From positions 44,806,777 to 44,870,776 of the forward strand of contig OZ022238.1 in NCBI GenBank assembly GCA_963978895.1: DNA of 64,000 bases, given 5' to 3'. A model generated the notes under the pieces. The model did no database searches, was not told where the DNA came from, and was given only the letters and a program-made list of their open reading frames with translations. Source of the stretch: Erpobdella octoculata. Taxonomy: Eukaryota; Annelida; Clitellata; Hirudinida; Erpobdellidae. This document shows, piece by piece, positions 22,803-34,807 of this stretch. The position numbers were made by a program, and so were the translations under genes. Within the stretch, counting starts at the first letter, position 1. Every line of letters begins with the position of its first letter.

Positions 22803-25800
22803 ATGTTCATTTATACCAATTTAGCTATTCTGTCGATAATTGTTATTTCTGCTGGAAGAGACGGTGAATTAATATTTTTCAATAATAATTAATTGCAAAA
22901 TTTGTTTATAGACTGTAAAGTTATTTTGATTAAAATACAAAACAGTTTTAGCTCAAGACATTGCAGTCAAGAAGATACATATCACTGGTAAAATCTACAA
23001 ATCATATACATTTTTTTATTAATTTTATTTTTAAACAATACAAATAAATTTTAAACTGTTTACATAAAAATCTGTTATTCTGAATGAAGCTATTTATTAA
23101 TTTAATTTAAAAACAAATTTAAAAAGCTGATTGCAATAAAGTCAGTTGGGACAAGCACATTAGACATTTGTGCTTGATGCAAACGGTTGTGACTGCAGAG
23201 GACAGCAACTTCCCAGAATTTAGCAACATTACTTTTGTTCAAAACATTCAAAAGTTTCTCACGTGAGTTGTTTTAAATTATTGGATGTGGTTTTATTGCA
23301 ACAATAATTAAACAAAGACAGTTTGAATTTTAAAAAAGGGCGAAATTTCGCAAAAAAGGTGAATGAACGTGGGAAGCTATCATAAGTTTTTAAATAACTT
23401 TATTCAATTTCATCTGTCTGTGGGCCACAAAACCAATTAAATAAAATGCCAATTAATTGTTTTAGATAGGTGAGGTGCTTTTGGTTTAAAATCCATGCGA
23501 AACCGCCTTTTTTAAATTCCTTATTTTTTTTTTTTATAATAGATTATAGTCCTTTACACCAGGTCTTTTAAGACTGAAATGGCTGTATGTAGGAAGCACC
23601 TAAGTACTTCCTGTCGTGGATCATAATTTGTTTTTTTTAACTTTTCCCTCCTCCTTTCTCCAGGCTTGGGACTGGCTTGCAAATGCAAGGCGGAGTTTTA
23701 AATTCCTTATGCAGTAGAACCTCTCTTATGCGACTTTTCCATTGCCACGTAAAATCGGTCGCATAAGTGGGAGTGTCGCATAAGAGAAAAAGTCGCATTT
23801 TCTTCAGAAATACATATAAAGACAACAAAGAGTAATCAGTAGTTTATTTTTTTAAAATCAATTAACAGTCATATAAAAGAGTTATTATATAAAATAGTTG
23901 AAGATTGTTTATTATTTTAAAATAAGGTATTTAATTTTACATTACATAACTCCGACGACGCTTTAATGAAATGGATAACTAACGTTGTCGTGCTTACAAG
24001 AATACCTACTTTAAAAGTTTATTAACATATACTCGCCGCTATCCCATCGTCAGAGAATGTCATCCTTATCTCTGATTACATTGATTTAATTACACGCCAA
24101 TTGCTACTGCTATGCTTATTGAAGTTTCTCCCTTTTAATTCCTCTCTATAACATCAACAGGTTCTGTTAGAGTCAAAACATTTTGTTTATTAGACATTGT
24201 TTAATAATGAAAATCTATAATCACTAATTTAACTAAAATGAAATCCCAGAACAATAACATGAATTAAAAAAAACTGCAGAATACATGGACTTAAGTAGAA
24301 TAGCACGATTAATCAAAATTTACAGTTAATCAATATCGTGGTATGTAAAATACGTACAGTAAAAGTCCTCTAAATTGGATACCTAGAAAGCGGACGTTCA
24401 AGCCCTATGGACAGTATTGCCCGGCACTGAACTATTTTAATTTTTTAATGGTTACTGAAAAGTTGACAGTTTAAAGGAACGAGAAAATTAACAAAACCCC
24501 ACTGGCTTGTATCTCATTAAAATGCAATTTCAAGTGCTTCAATCCATGGAAACCTACATAGTAACTACTGGAATAAAAACCAAACTATAGGCCTTTCATC
24601 TGAAGGCTTACATTTTCAAGTGCTAGCTGTACTTGTATTGGTATATTTTTCATTGGAATTTTAAGCGCTTTAAAAATTTTTAAGTTAATTTTGTTTTTAG
24701 ATGAGTGATCATTGGGCAAAAATATTTTTTATAAAATAATATTAATTTAAATTTAGAAAAAAAGATTTTGATGGAACATGTTTCGACCCAGGCCTTCTGT
24801 TAGGCTCTGACATTATTTCCCAGACTCGTAGTGACAGAACCACAATAGAATTAATTTCTAGAAGTTAGTTTAACTTTTAAAATTTATTACTAAAAGCGAA
24901 TCATAACTACATTAAAAGTTAATGGTTTATTTAGACATTTGATGTTGTGCGTGGCAACCATTAATGGTTATAGTATGACCATTCAGCTCAATTGCTGAGT
25001 TTATTAAATATAGCATATTTAGCCAATTTAGCAGCTAATTTGATTTTTCAGCCAATTCAGATCCTTGGTTCTGTTCTGAGACGACAATTCACCTACTCGA
25101 TGTTAACTTTGTTAATTCATCTCGAGGATGCGTTTTAACTCCTGATGTGCCAAGCAGTCAGTGCAGGTAGTAGAGTATAGGATAATTGCTGTGATGGTTA
25201 TTTTTGCCGTTATTTTACTCTGAAATGTGTTTTTATCATTTTTAGTTAGTCGTTCTCTCAAGTTAGATTTTTTATAACAATTGTATTGTGGTGAACTCTT
25301 TTCTGTTCATTATTATATTAAGAACAAAAACAATGGGACAACTCGGGTGAGGAAGTTATAGGTCTTTGAAAGTTGTCGTTGCTGTTGTCAATAGTAAATT
25401 GTCAAGAAGAGCGGCTTCATCTTTATTTAAAAATCAAGCAAAACACTACCGCATAAAAACATCGAGACAAAAAAGTGTTTCTTTGTCATAAAACGTAAAA
25501 AAACAAATTTTTAAACTTCCTATTGTGACTGTAATTAATCAATTTAGTTTGGCTTTAGTAGTAAAGTTGGAATGTATATTAGAACTTATCTTGAAAATCA
25601 AACTTAATTCTTGTGATAAAAATAATTAGGAAAAAGGTCTGAAGATACTTAGTTATATGTGGTGACAGTTTAAGTCATCCTATTTGTAGTCTCTTGAAAC
25701 ATTTCAACGTAATGTCTCATTTCATAAATTATCTATCTAGCAGCAGAGAGCGAGAAGAAGCAGGAAAGCAAGCGGGGAAGGAAACGGGCGCGCGCGAGAG

Positions 25801-28361
25801 AGAAAAAAGATAGAAAACCTTCTGAAAACCCTGGGTAACACCGGGTAACTCCACTACTATATAGTGGTGTGCTGTTTATTTCAACCTTCAATCTCCAGAG
25901 TTTTAATAAATTATTTTGCTTATATTCCTCATAAAGTTTTTTATGAGTTTTTTTATATCTAAGAATACAGCAAATAATTCGCAAATTGATTAAATTATTA
26001 TTTTGGGGCACAAAATCAAAAATTGTAATTTAAATTTTATTGAAGTTTATATCTTTTTAGCAAAGATACAGTTAATCTAAGAATCAAACTTGGTGTCACA
26101 TTAAAAATGGGTCCTAATGGTTCCTTCGATATCCAATTACAGGAGAAAACTCTGCTTAAGCAAAATTCTAGTGGTGCACTTCAAAAGTGTGAAAACTTTC
26201 CAAGTCAGTTTACATTGTCAATTTTTTTTTCAAATATTTAATAAACAATTAAAACCCCGTTGTTCAAATAAACCTTTAATATATTTTTATTAAGCGGCCT
26301 AATAAGTACTAGGTTTAATGCTGTATCTTCGGGGGGGGGGGTTCATTGCTTACTGAATTTGTAAACGCATACCGGTGGTTTTTGTTGTTATAATAGTTTA
26401 TAGTCCTTCACATCAGGTGTTCTAAGGCTCAAATAGTAATATGACAGAAATATCAAAGTAATTCCTTTCGTGGATCAAAATTTGATCTTTTTTCTGTCCC
26501 TCCTCCTTTATCCGGGCATGGGAATGAACCGCCAAAACGAGGCGGAGTTGAAAGTATCGGTGACAGTTAACTCGACACTTATATATTGTTATTAACACTT
26601 ATATTGTTGCTTATATATAAATTTTTTGACTTAACTATTTTTTATAGGTTTTAATAGCACTGAATACGCCATTTCTCTGATTGGTTCAGAATGCGAAAGT
26701 CAGTTTATTTTATTCTTGTTTTTATTTACTTTTGAAATTTTGTGTTTAAACCAATTAATTTTAATAAATTTTGTTTAACTGATTTATTTTTAAATTAACA
26801 GCTGCTTTGGAGTTCAGCACACCAAGTAAGTTAATTAAACAAGTCATGTCAAAGAATTGTTTTTAAAATTTTTACTCAAACTTTGAATGCAACGTTATTG
26901 CAGAAAAATGTCAAGAGTCTGATTGGAACTATTATGTGTGGAATAAATGCTCCAAATATTCAATGCATCCACACGACAGCACCTTCCCAAGATATTACTG
27001 GATTTTTCAGAATCAATCTGAATTCTGCGAGTTAGTTATTATTATAGAGTATTTTGAATCTTTTTTAAATTTCTAATATTAACTTTACCCCGGCGTTGCT
27101 TGCTTGTTTGCAAACCTTAAAAGTGAAAATTAACTAACTTGAGGTAATCCAATTGAGCTCCTCATGACAATGCATTCTATTAAAGTTTGAAAACTTTCTT
27201 TAAAAAATCAATTTTTTATTTTGATAAATTAATTTTCCATTTTTTGAACAATGACAGATCAAACTTTATTGTATAAATATTTACGTTTATAAAATTAAAA
27301 TAAAGTTTTAAAAAAAAATTTTCTATTCAACGAATAACCTGCAAATCCTAAAATCCTGATTTGTAAAAAACTCTCGTTTTTTACCAATTGCTTGTTTTCT
27401 TATAAAAAAAAACAATTGTTTAAACAGAAAAATATGGCCAGGGGTAGAACATTGTGTGAATGGGAATGGTTTGTGTAAGATGTATCCCGGATGGACATAT
27501 GATTACTATACGAGTCTCGTTAAGTCTTATTCTTCTGTATGTGATGCTAATCAGGGTTTGTTATAATTAATTATTTTACTAACTCAATTGATATAAATAT
27601 TATTTTTAATATTATTTTTATTGCAGATTATCTCTCACCTCATATTTGTTTGAAAAGCATACTTGACGTTTCTTCGGCAAATAAATCTTATTTTTCAGAT
27701 CTCAAAAACTGTTTTATGGAAGCTTCTAGTGGCAATCAAACCAATTTTTGCTCGTCAGTTTGTTATTATCTATTTAACTATTTACAATAGTATAAATGTG
27801 TTTTTCTTACAAATTTAGAGTCTACAACAAACAAATATTGTGCCATGCCCTGATCCAATACAATTTCAATCAAACTTGCAACCCTTTTACAAAAGTTTAC
27901 AAGTATCATCAGCTTGTTGATAATTCAGTACCTGCAGTGCAAACATGTTCTGTCACTACTGGTAATTAAAAATTTGTTTTCTATTTGTGGAGATAATCTA
28001 CATGTTAATATTTTTGTATAATTATAATGTTAAATTAATTGTTTTTTGCAGATAATCCTTGTAAATCAGGGTTAACAGCTGCTTCAGTTCTTTGCTCCGG
28101 TTAGAAAAAATTTTGCCATTTAATGAAAATAATTTAAATCTTTATTTTATTAATTCAATATTTATCATGAAACGTTATTATTGCAATTTAGTTTTAATCT
28201 TTATAGTTTTTTTGTTTATAAACACATTTTAAGTTTAAATTATTGCTCATTTAATTGTTAATTTAATTCCCAATTATTATTTTATAGGTTCTCAAATTGT
28301 GGGCTGCTATATTTCAATCAGTCTGCTGTTATGTCTGCTGCTTACAGCATTCATCTTTTGA
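22803..28361 (+). CDS. GPI-family gene A: two-module cysteine-rich surface protein
   Basis: I do not recognise this family. Fourteen exons: 22803-22863, 22946-22987, 23127-23262, 24757-24863, 25052-25166, 26061-26203, 26648-26698, 26802-26825, 26904-27030, 27428-27555, 27627-27753, 27819-27961, 28052-28099, 28288-28361; all GT-AG, 441 aa. Exon 1 is a signal peptide (MFIYTNLAILSIIVISAG). Exons 2-7 and 8-13 encode two homologous modules starting C-x4-W-x7-C (CNKVSWDKHIRHLC; CQESDWNYYVWNKC), each with an LDV-containing exon and ending ALQKC/AVQTC. Exon 14 gives a hydrophobic tail (ISISLLLCLLLTAFIF) ending at the stop, which fits a GPI-anchor signal. Several N-x-S/T sites. Predicted extracellular and membrane-anchored; role unknown. 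AATAAA at 28433-28438. Confidence 0.88.
23530..23700 (-). repeat. Family R retroposon copy in gene A intron 3
   Basis: On the minus strand starts ACTCCGCCTTGC, includes CAGTCCCAAGCCTGGAGAAAG and ends in an A-rich tail (T run at 23522-23536 on +). Confidence 0.6.
23712..24440. repeat. Possible pogo/Tigger-like termini in gene A intron 3
   Basis: CAGTAGAACCTCTCTTATGCG at 23712 and, after a TA, CAGTAAAAGTCCTCTAAATT at 24357 resemble left ends of pogo-superfamily elements. Both point the same way and no right ends were found, so these are fragments at best. Copies exist in gene C at 38330 and 38965. Confidence 0.3.
25738..25858 (+). mobile_element. Helitron 3' tail in gene A intron 5
   Basis: GC-rich GCGAGAAGAAGCAGGAAAGC-type sequence followed by hairpin CCCTGGGTAACACCGGGTAACTCC and ACTA. 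The copy in gene C (40305-40415) still has the intact CTAG terminus. Confidence 0.6.
26383..26548 (-). repeat. Family R retroposon copy in gene A intron 6
   Basis: Minus-strand ACTCCGCCTCG...CCCGGATAAAGGAGGAGGGAC. Next to a G run at 26331-26341. The same copy is at 40942-41113 in gene C. Confidence 0.6.
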
Positions 28362-28485
28362 TATGTTTTTGATTTTGCACAAAAACATTTGATGGCATGG
28401 TTATATTATTTTACCAATTTGAACAAAAATTAAATAAATTAAAAACTCCGATTGGCTTTTACACATTCTTATTAAAAATTAGAGT

Positions 28486-28795
28486 AAATGTAGCTGGGTT
28501 ACCCGGCGTTCTCCGGGGCTTTTTTCTATCGTTGTTCTCTTGTTTTATATTTTTTGCTGTGGTTTCCTTCTCGACTTGCTCTTCAGCTCCTGATCATTCT
28601 TCTCTTTTCCGTTCCCGTTTCTTCTTCCTTTTCTGGTCGCTTTCCCGCTCTCGCTCGCTTTCCCGCTTCCGCTTGCTTTCCCGCTCCCGCTCGCTCTCAC
28701 GCTTCCACTCGCTTTCCTAATCCCACTCGCGCTTGCACTCTCGATTCTTTTCCCGCTCCCTTTTTTTCTTCTCCCTCCTAATTACTTTGCCCATA
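28486..28795 (-). mobile_element. Helitron-derived GC-rich minisatellite downstream of A
   Basis: TAGCTGGGTTACCCGGCGTTC followed by TCCGGGG is a Helitron 3' hairpin end on the minus strand, then repeats of CGCTTTCCCGCTCCCGC. Homologous remnant at 44661-44960. Confidence 0.6.
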
Positions 28796-29284
28796 AAATG
28801 TAAAATATATTTGCTAAAAGTTGCTTCGAAACCTTTAAACTTTGTTACGAAATGTAGCCCCACTGGATAGTTCTGTGAAAAACAGAGTACCTATTATGCA
28901 TTATGCTCGTTATAAACATTTGAATACATACAAAATTCAGGGTTTAAATGGAATGAATTATAATTATGCCCAGTGAATTTGAACTGAAAACAATTTTTTT
29001 TATCTGCTATAGTATATTATTTCTTTGATATCAACTAAGTAAATTTTAATGGATTGGTTACTTTATTTGTTATAAAGCAGAACAGTGTTATCTTTTGTAA
29101 CTGGTGATTAATTATATATTTTTGAACAAAGTTTCGAAAAAACATAGTAAATGTTTTACGCGTTGGTTCTACTCATGGAATTCTAGATGTCTATGGTTCT
29201 ACTATTCGTTGTTTGTTTAATGCTTATTGAGAAGCTACAAACTCAAGAACCGCTCAAGCGACTCAGACCATACATAGTTACGTC

Positions 29285-31154
29285 CATATATATAGTAAGC
29301 ATCTGCGTCCCGATATCGTTATCTCGAATTCAATCGAGATTTCAAAACGATACGGGATTCCCGTATCACTATTGAACCGATACAGCCTGCGGAAGAAATC
29401 TCGTATCGATATTAATTGGCGATACTTAAAATTTCATTCTCGATTAAAATCTCGAAAAATATCGGGATTTTTTTAAAATATTTTCCAATAAATAAAGTCA
29501 TACATATTTAACTAACGATTGTCACAACTGTGAATATTTGCAATTGATTCAACAACTATTATCATCCCCACTTTAAATTCGGTTTTCCAGACAGCCTGTA
29601 GCTCCATTATTTACTATTTTTAGTCTGGGAACCGGCAGCAAAAAAGCCACGCTCCTCTTAGGCTGCTAGTCGAGCTCTGCGCATACTACTGATACTACAA
29701 GCCCTACAAGGCAATCGTACTCGCTGACATCGATGACTATTATTATTAATGAGAATAATGAGTAATGTAATAGTAATGATCATTCTATGTTTATGTTTTG
29801 GTTTAGTCTGTTTCATAAACTTATTTTTTCAAATTTGTTACATAGAATTGGAATGATTATTTTAGTGTTTCGATATCCGTAATTGACCGTAATAGTAGTT
29901 CATCTAAGATATATATTTATAATCTCGATGATATTCTTGGTTGTGTTGTGTGTGAGTATGTGTGTGCCACCTGTAGTGTGCACGACAGAGCCGTAGCCCG
30001 TATCGTCTGCAGCTGGAATTCGAAACTTTCTCAGCTTCTTTCTTGCTATTGCTAATGCTAACCGCATTCGCCATCGCCTATAAATAAACACGCTGGGTTT
30101 TTTCACTTTTTTAATTCTTGCATAGAGGCACTTTCTCGTGTTTGTCATCATTATCATAATGCGAACTAAATAAAGTAAATAAATACTTTCTATCGGCGGT
30201 AGCGTTTTATTTAGAGTCTAAATTTAGACAAATAGATGTACCGAAACTAAACAAATGAAACTTATTTCAAGTTGTAAAAAAAATTAAATTTGGTAAATTT
30301 TTATAAATTTATAAATTTTTTAATATTTATATATTTTTTTTCAATGAATTTCTTTAATGTAGTTATTAATATTGTCTGTCGCGTATAGTTCATCATTCTA
30401 TGTTATCTCTAGGCAAAATTTTCGCTTCAGTCGAGATCCCGAAATCGTATCGTATCGTATCGATATCGTATCGTTATTGTTCGGAGCGTCTCGTATCGTA
30501 TCGTTTAATTCGGGGCAAATTTCAGAAATCGTATCGGATCGTATCGTTCCAAAAAAATAACGGGACGCAGAAGCTTAATATATAGAATAAATATATCGGA
30601 GATAAGCAGGTTTTGAGTGAGATGCCAAGATGGCCTCCGAAAAACGATTTAGAGTCTTTTTCGTTATACGAATATTCATTATTTGTATTAATCAATCTAT
30701 TTTTGGTACGACAGCGGAGACTAAACTCCGGTTTGTAAGAAACAGAAACGTCGATTTCTTATAGCTAAAAGTAGTTGATATGAGCTTTATTTTAATTTAA
30801 CGCGATATCCGACATAAAAAATATACAATTCTAATTTACCGATAACACAGGCGACGTTAAATAGACATAAATAGACCATCGAACTAGAGACTACGCAAAT
30901 AAAATTCCATGTCAACTGAAATTTTTATAAAAAAAATTTGTTAATTTTTATAAAAAAAAGATTGTTAATTTTTATAAAGTTGAAAATTTATTTTGTACAT
31001 AAAAAAATCTTTTTTTCTATTAAAAAATATTTGATTAAGTTACTATACGGTTGTAACTCTTAGTTCTTCGTTTTGGATCTCCGGTCTACTAGGCTGCCTA
31101 GCTAAAAGCCTTCCTAAACAACAGGCGGGCCGATATATTTATTCTATATATTTG
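29285..31154. mobile_element. 1.87-kb insertion with 8-bp TSD, nested element inside
   Basis: Flanked by GTTACGTC on both sides (29277-29284, 31155-31162); the duplicated locus at 45388-45395 has a single GTTACGTC, i.e. the empty site. Termini are weakly inverted: CATATATATAG and the inverse of CAAATATATAG. The 8-bp duplication suggests a hAT-like mechanism, but no transposase is seen. Inside, 29302-30572 looks like a second element with inverted ends TCTGCGTCCCG and many CGTATCGTAT words. Confidence 0.8.
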
Positions 31155-31349
31155 GTTACGTCTTACGCTTCTGTGTAGGTCACGGACTCTATTAATATAT
31201 ATATAAGATGTTCATAAATAGTCTATGTATTGTTTATGTATGAGTTACTAGTTGTTAACCTGGCATTGTCAGGTTACTTATCCTAATACATTTTTCTATA
31301 ACCTTAAAAAAATGTATATTATGTCTTTAGTTTTACCTAATTTCAATTG

Positions 31350-31378
31350 GCATATCAACATTTCAGATGTTGATATGC
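31350..31378. other. Perfect 12-bp hairpin
   Basis: GCATATCAACAT, 5-base loop TTCAG, ATGTTGATATGC. Conserved without change at 45581-45609 in the other duplication copy. Confidence 0.8.
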
Positions 31379-31552
31379 GCCGGCAATAACACTGTACGTT
31401 TTCACAGAACGAGTAGCGTAGAGTTGGTTTCAGTCGCTCGGCACGTAAACCAAATTTACCATCCCGGCTTTAGATATTTTAATTAAAGGTTAAAGACCAG
31501 GAACAGAAAAATAAACAAAAAATACTTTTTCCAAGACTAGGAAATTTTTCCA

Positions 31553-31650
31553 GAAAAAATTGTCAATGACCGGTGGCGGGAAAGTTGTGACTTTATTAGA
31601 GAAAAAATTGTCAATGACCGGTGGCGGGAAAGTTGTGACTTTATTAGAGA
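31553..31650. repeat. 48-bp direct duplication
   Basis: Two tandem copies of a unit with TTGTCAATGACCGGTGGCGG and GTTGTGACTTTATTAGAG. The homologous site near 45785 has one copy. Confidence 0.85.
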
Positions 31651-31756
31651 AAAAATTACCTACTTTCTCTAAACGCTAAGAAACGTTTTTTTAGAAAAAA
31701 ATTGTCAATTAAAATTGAAGTAAAAGTTGTACCATTACGGCAGTACTTTGTTGAAT

Positions 31757-31975
31757 GCACCCCAACAATGCAAGGAACGGTTTGTTCATGTGGGATCACG
31801 CAGTTTTACCAGCCACCCGCACGCGTGTCCGAGATAACGATCCCTATTACCTCCAGTCGTAAAACTGGAATTATATTATTATCAATAGAATTACGCCTCA
31901 TCATGTTTGAGATTTAAACCCGCGACGACAGGATGATAGCATGACTGCCTTCACCATTGTGCTACAATATCTCAT
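31757..31975 (-). repeat. tRNA-derived SINE
   Basis: Minus strand shows an A box TAGCACAATGG (31964-31954) and a B box GGTTTAAATC (31920-31911). It begins where homology with the other duplication copy stops, so it may be a later insertion or a boundary. Confidence 0.6.
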
Positions 31976-32269
31976 CCTACTGGGGGTTTTACTATTTTCG
32001 TGGAGAACTAACATGCCCCTGTCCCATCGTACCAATTATAAAAAAATCAAATTTTAGTTCAAACAATAAGATATTTTTATTATTTACCAATTTGCATCAA
32101 TTTAAAAAAATAACAGTGTTTGCAAAGAAAAAAAATAAAAAAAATTGTTGATAATTGAATTAAACAAAATTGGATTGGTCGAAATTTTTATGCGTCGTAA
32201 TCTATTACGATTATGAATGAAAATGTTAATCGAATAATATTCAAATAAATATGCATGAGCTACCTAGTT

Positions 32270-32292
32270 ATATAAAGGCAACGACCTGAGAC
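32270..32292 (+). promoter_or_regulatory. Core promoter relic of pseudogene B
   Basis: TATATAAAGGCAACGACCTG, matching the promoters of A, C and D. A shared ATGCATGAGCTAC element lies just upstream in B and D only. Confidence 0.55.
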
Positions 32293-32327
32293 ACTTGTAG
32301 CGAACAATTTTGTTACTATTGCCAAAT

Positions 32328-33609
32328 ATGTACATGTGCTTAAATTTAACTGTTTTTGTCGATAATCGTTAGTTTTGCTTGGAAAAACGGTAAGTTTTTA
32401 TAAATTAACCTATGAATTATAGTTTATTGTGGTAATGTTAAAATTAATTTAATAATTTACTCTTAAAACGACATTATTTACTTGTTAGACAAACAGTATT
32501 ATCGCAAGATTACACATAAAAAGAGATAAATGTTACAGGTTTGTTATAAATCAAATACATTTTATTGATTTTTTTTAAATTTTTACATTGTGGTTTTTTC
32601 ATAAAACTATTGTTCTAATTTTTAAAATAAAAATAGATTTCAATTACTAATTGACTAAAAAATAAAGAAAATTGTTAAATCCCAATAAAAACATAGGGAC
32701 AAGCAAAAAACGTTTCTATTCTATTAGAATGCTTGCTAATGGCTTACAAGATGTATTTTCGACAAATTAAAAAGTCTAAAAAAATCTATTAGATCATTTG
32801 CTCAATGCATTTCTGCAGTTTGTTTAAATACAAAAATTCTCAAAACTTTTTTAAAATAAATTTTAACAGCTGACTGCAATAAAATTACTTGGGACAAACA
32901 CACAAGATAGGTGTGCTGGATGCAAGCAGTTGTGATTGCAAGGGACAACAACTTCAAAGTGTTTAACAGCACTACATTTGTTCAAAACATTCAGAAGTTC
33001 CTCATGTGAGTTATTTTGGATTATCAACGTACATAATTTTGCATGTATGTATGTTTGTTTACAATTTATGTAAAATAGTACAACAGATGTTACTGATGTT
33101 AGTATAATAAAGTTAGTGTGTATGTATGCGAATGCGTGAATATCTGAAATCTAATTTTTGGTCCTAACGAGTCTATGGACAAAGTTTGGATTAATTGGGT
33201 GAGGAAAAATGGGTTTGTGTTTAATCAGACAGAAGAGGATATGTGTTAATATAAAGGATTTTAAAACGAGATTTTTCATAGATTCCTTATATTTCAAAAT
33301 TGGCTAATTTTCATTTTAAAACAATGATTTTTGTTTAAAATTTATATATATAAACATTTATTTTATTGTATTTTATTTGTTTTTGTTTTAAAATTTAAAT
33401 ATTTTTTTTAGTTTATATTTTTTTTATTTTTTAAACTTTAATAGAATGCATTGTCAAAAGGAGCTAGACTGTTATATTTTATATAATTTATTATTTTTGA
33501 TTTAGAAAAGAAGACTTTGATGGAAATTGTTCCGATCCAGGCTTTCTAATGGGATCAAGGATTTACATAACTAGAAATGATAGAATCGCAAAAGAATTTA
33601 TTTTTCAAG
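32328..33609 (+). pseudogene. GPI-family pseudogene B (exons 1-4 only)
   Basis: Exon remnants at 32328-32389, 32497-32538, 32870-33005 and 33506-33609, closest to gene D in promoter and exon 1. Broken by a one-base insertion in exon 1 (leads to TAG), TAA in exon 2, TAG in exon 3, and loss of the exon-4 donor. Exons 5-14 are absent; sequence after about 33660 is a retroelement. The A-B spacing mirrors C-D, so B is probably D's counterpart in the older duplication. Confidence 0.85.
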
Positions 33610-33719
33610 TTTACTTTTTAAAACTGAAAATGTCCATATTATAAAAAATGTATATATTTAGATATATTCATATATTTATATATCCATCGTTGTTCTGTTT
33701 GCTGATTATCTATATCATA

Positions 33720-34807
33720 TTACTGTGATGTAATATTATGATAATGTTGGTTTATTTTGTTTGGAATACTTGGCTGCTGTCGAGTTGGTACCGAAGTGGT
33801 CGCTGGTGCTGCAGATGATTCTGTTTTCTTGGTCAACTTTACTGCCTCTGCATAGGATACACCCTTTGTGGCAACAATCTTGTTGAGGGTGACTGCTGCT
33901 ACATATTTCGAGCAGCTTCTGTCTCCTGTGCAGTGTTCTGTGCTTTTACAACTAGCACAGATGGGCTTTGCTGCTTGATCTGCCTTGCAATCTTTAAAGG
34001 CGTGTGGTCCAGCGCATCTGGGGCAGGAAGTCTCTCCTCTGCAGTACTTTGCAACGTGTCAGAAGTTGTTACACTTGAAACAACGAACTGGTGCGTTGAC
34101 GTATGGCTTTATTTTGAATGCCAAATACGCCAAAAACAACTTCTCTGGTACAACGGTACCAACGTCGTAAACGAGAGTCACAGCGGTTGTCGGTTGGAGT
34201 TGACCATCCACTTTCTTGTTGACCCTGGCGGCTTCAAGACATCCAGCTTTCTCTGCGATGATGTTCAATGGAATCTCATGGGGTACTCCAAGAACGATCA
34301 TCTTCTTTGTTGGTCTTTCAACAGGTCGAGGTTTGAATTTGAGAAAAACTCTTACCTTAAAACCTCCAAGACTTTCAGCCTTCTTGAGAGTGTCAGCATC
34401 CATTTGGGTAGAACATTTTATTGAGAGATGACGTCCCCTCGAATACACTTTCAGAGGAGATTTCAGTAAATTTTTAAGAGCTTCCTCTATCTTGAAAGGG
34501 TTGATCTTGGTCCTCTCCTCCAAAATCAACAGCTCCACTGCCTCAATCTTTGATGCTTCTGAAATAGCATCCATCTCTATCTGTTCATTTTCTGAAGATT
34601 TCTTCTTCTCTAGTTTTTTTTTGTTTTTCGCAATTCTTCCTTTCCTAGTTGAAAGGCATCATCTTCAACTCTAGAGATTTTTTTCTCTTTTCTCATGTAA
34701 TCATTTTGAGTCGACGGTTCATCGAGATCCAGAGATCCTGTCGACTCAGTTTTTCTTTTCTGAGGCTTTGCAGCCTTACTGTCGCTATTCACGATCATTG
34801 GCTCCAT
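33720..34807 (-). pseudogene. Non-LTR retrotransposon ORF1 (gag-like zinc knuckles)
   Basis: Starts at ATG 34807 (MEPMIVNSDSKAAKPQKRK), runs through a lysine-rich region with a frameshift in an A run near 34612, then an RNA-binding-like segment (PHEIPLNIIAEKAG, VTLVYDVGTVVPEKL) and three CCHC-type knuckles (CFKCNNF, CPRCAGPHAFKDC, CASCKSTEHC). An in-frame TGA at 34059-34061 interrupts the first knuckle; the frame then continues to TAA at 33722-33720. The layout fits ORF1 of jockey/CR1-type LINEs. No reverse transcriptase follows, so the element is incomplete. Confidence 0.8.

Larger units (their letters stand above)
22137..31755 (+). repeat. Segmental duplication, copy 1 (contains gene A)
   Basis: Homologous to 35617-45940 over exons, introns and flanks at high identity. 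Differences are mostly indels: the hAT (35818-37005) and Helitron (41150-42768) are missing here, while the 29285-31154 element is missing there. The block therefore predates those three insertions. Confidence 0.9.

Noticed and set aside
28397..28781. Ser/Arg-rich open frames downstream of gene A
   Set aside because: Helitron-derived GC-rich minisatellite, the same sequence class as 62-64 kb.
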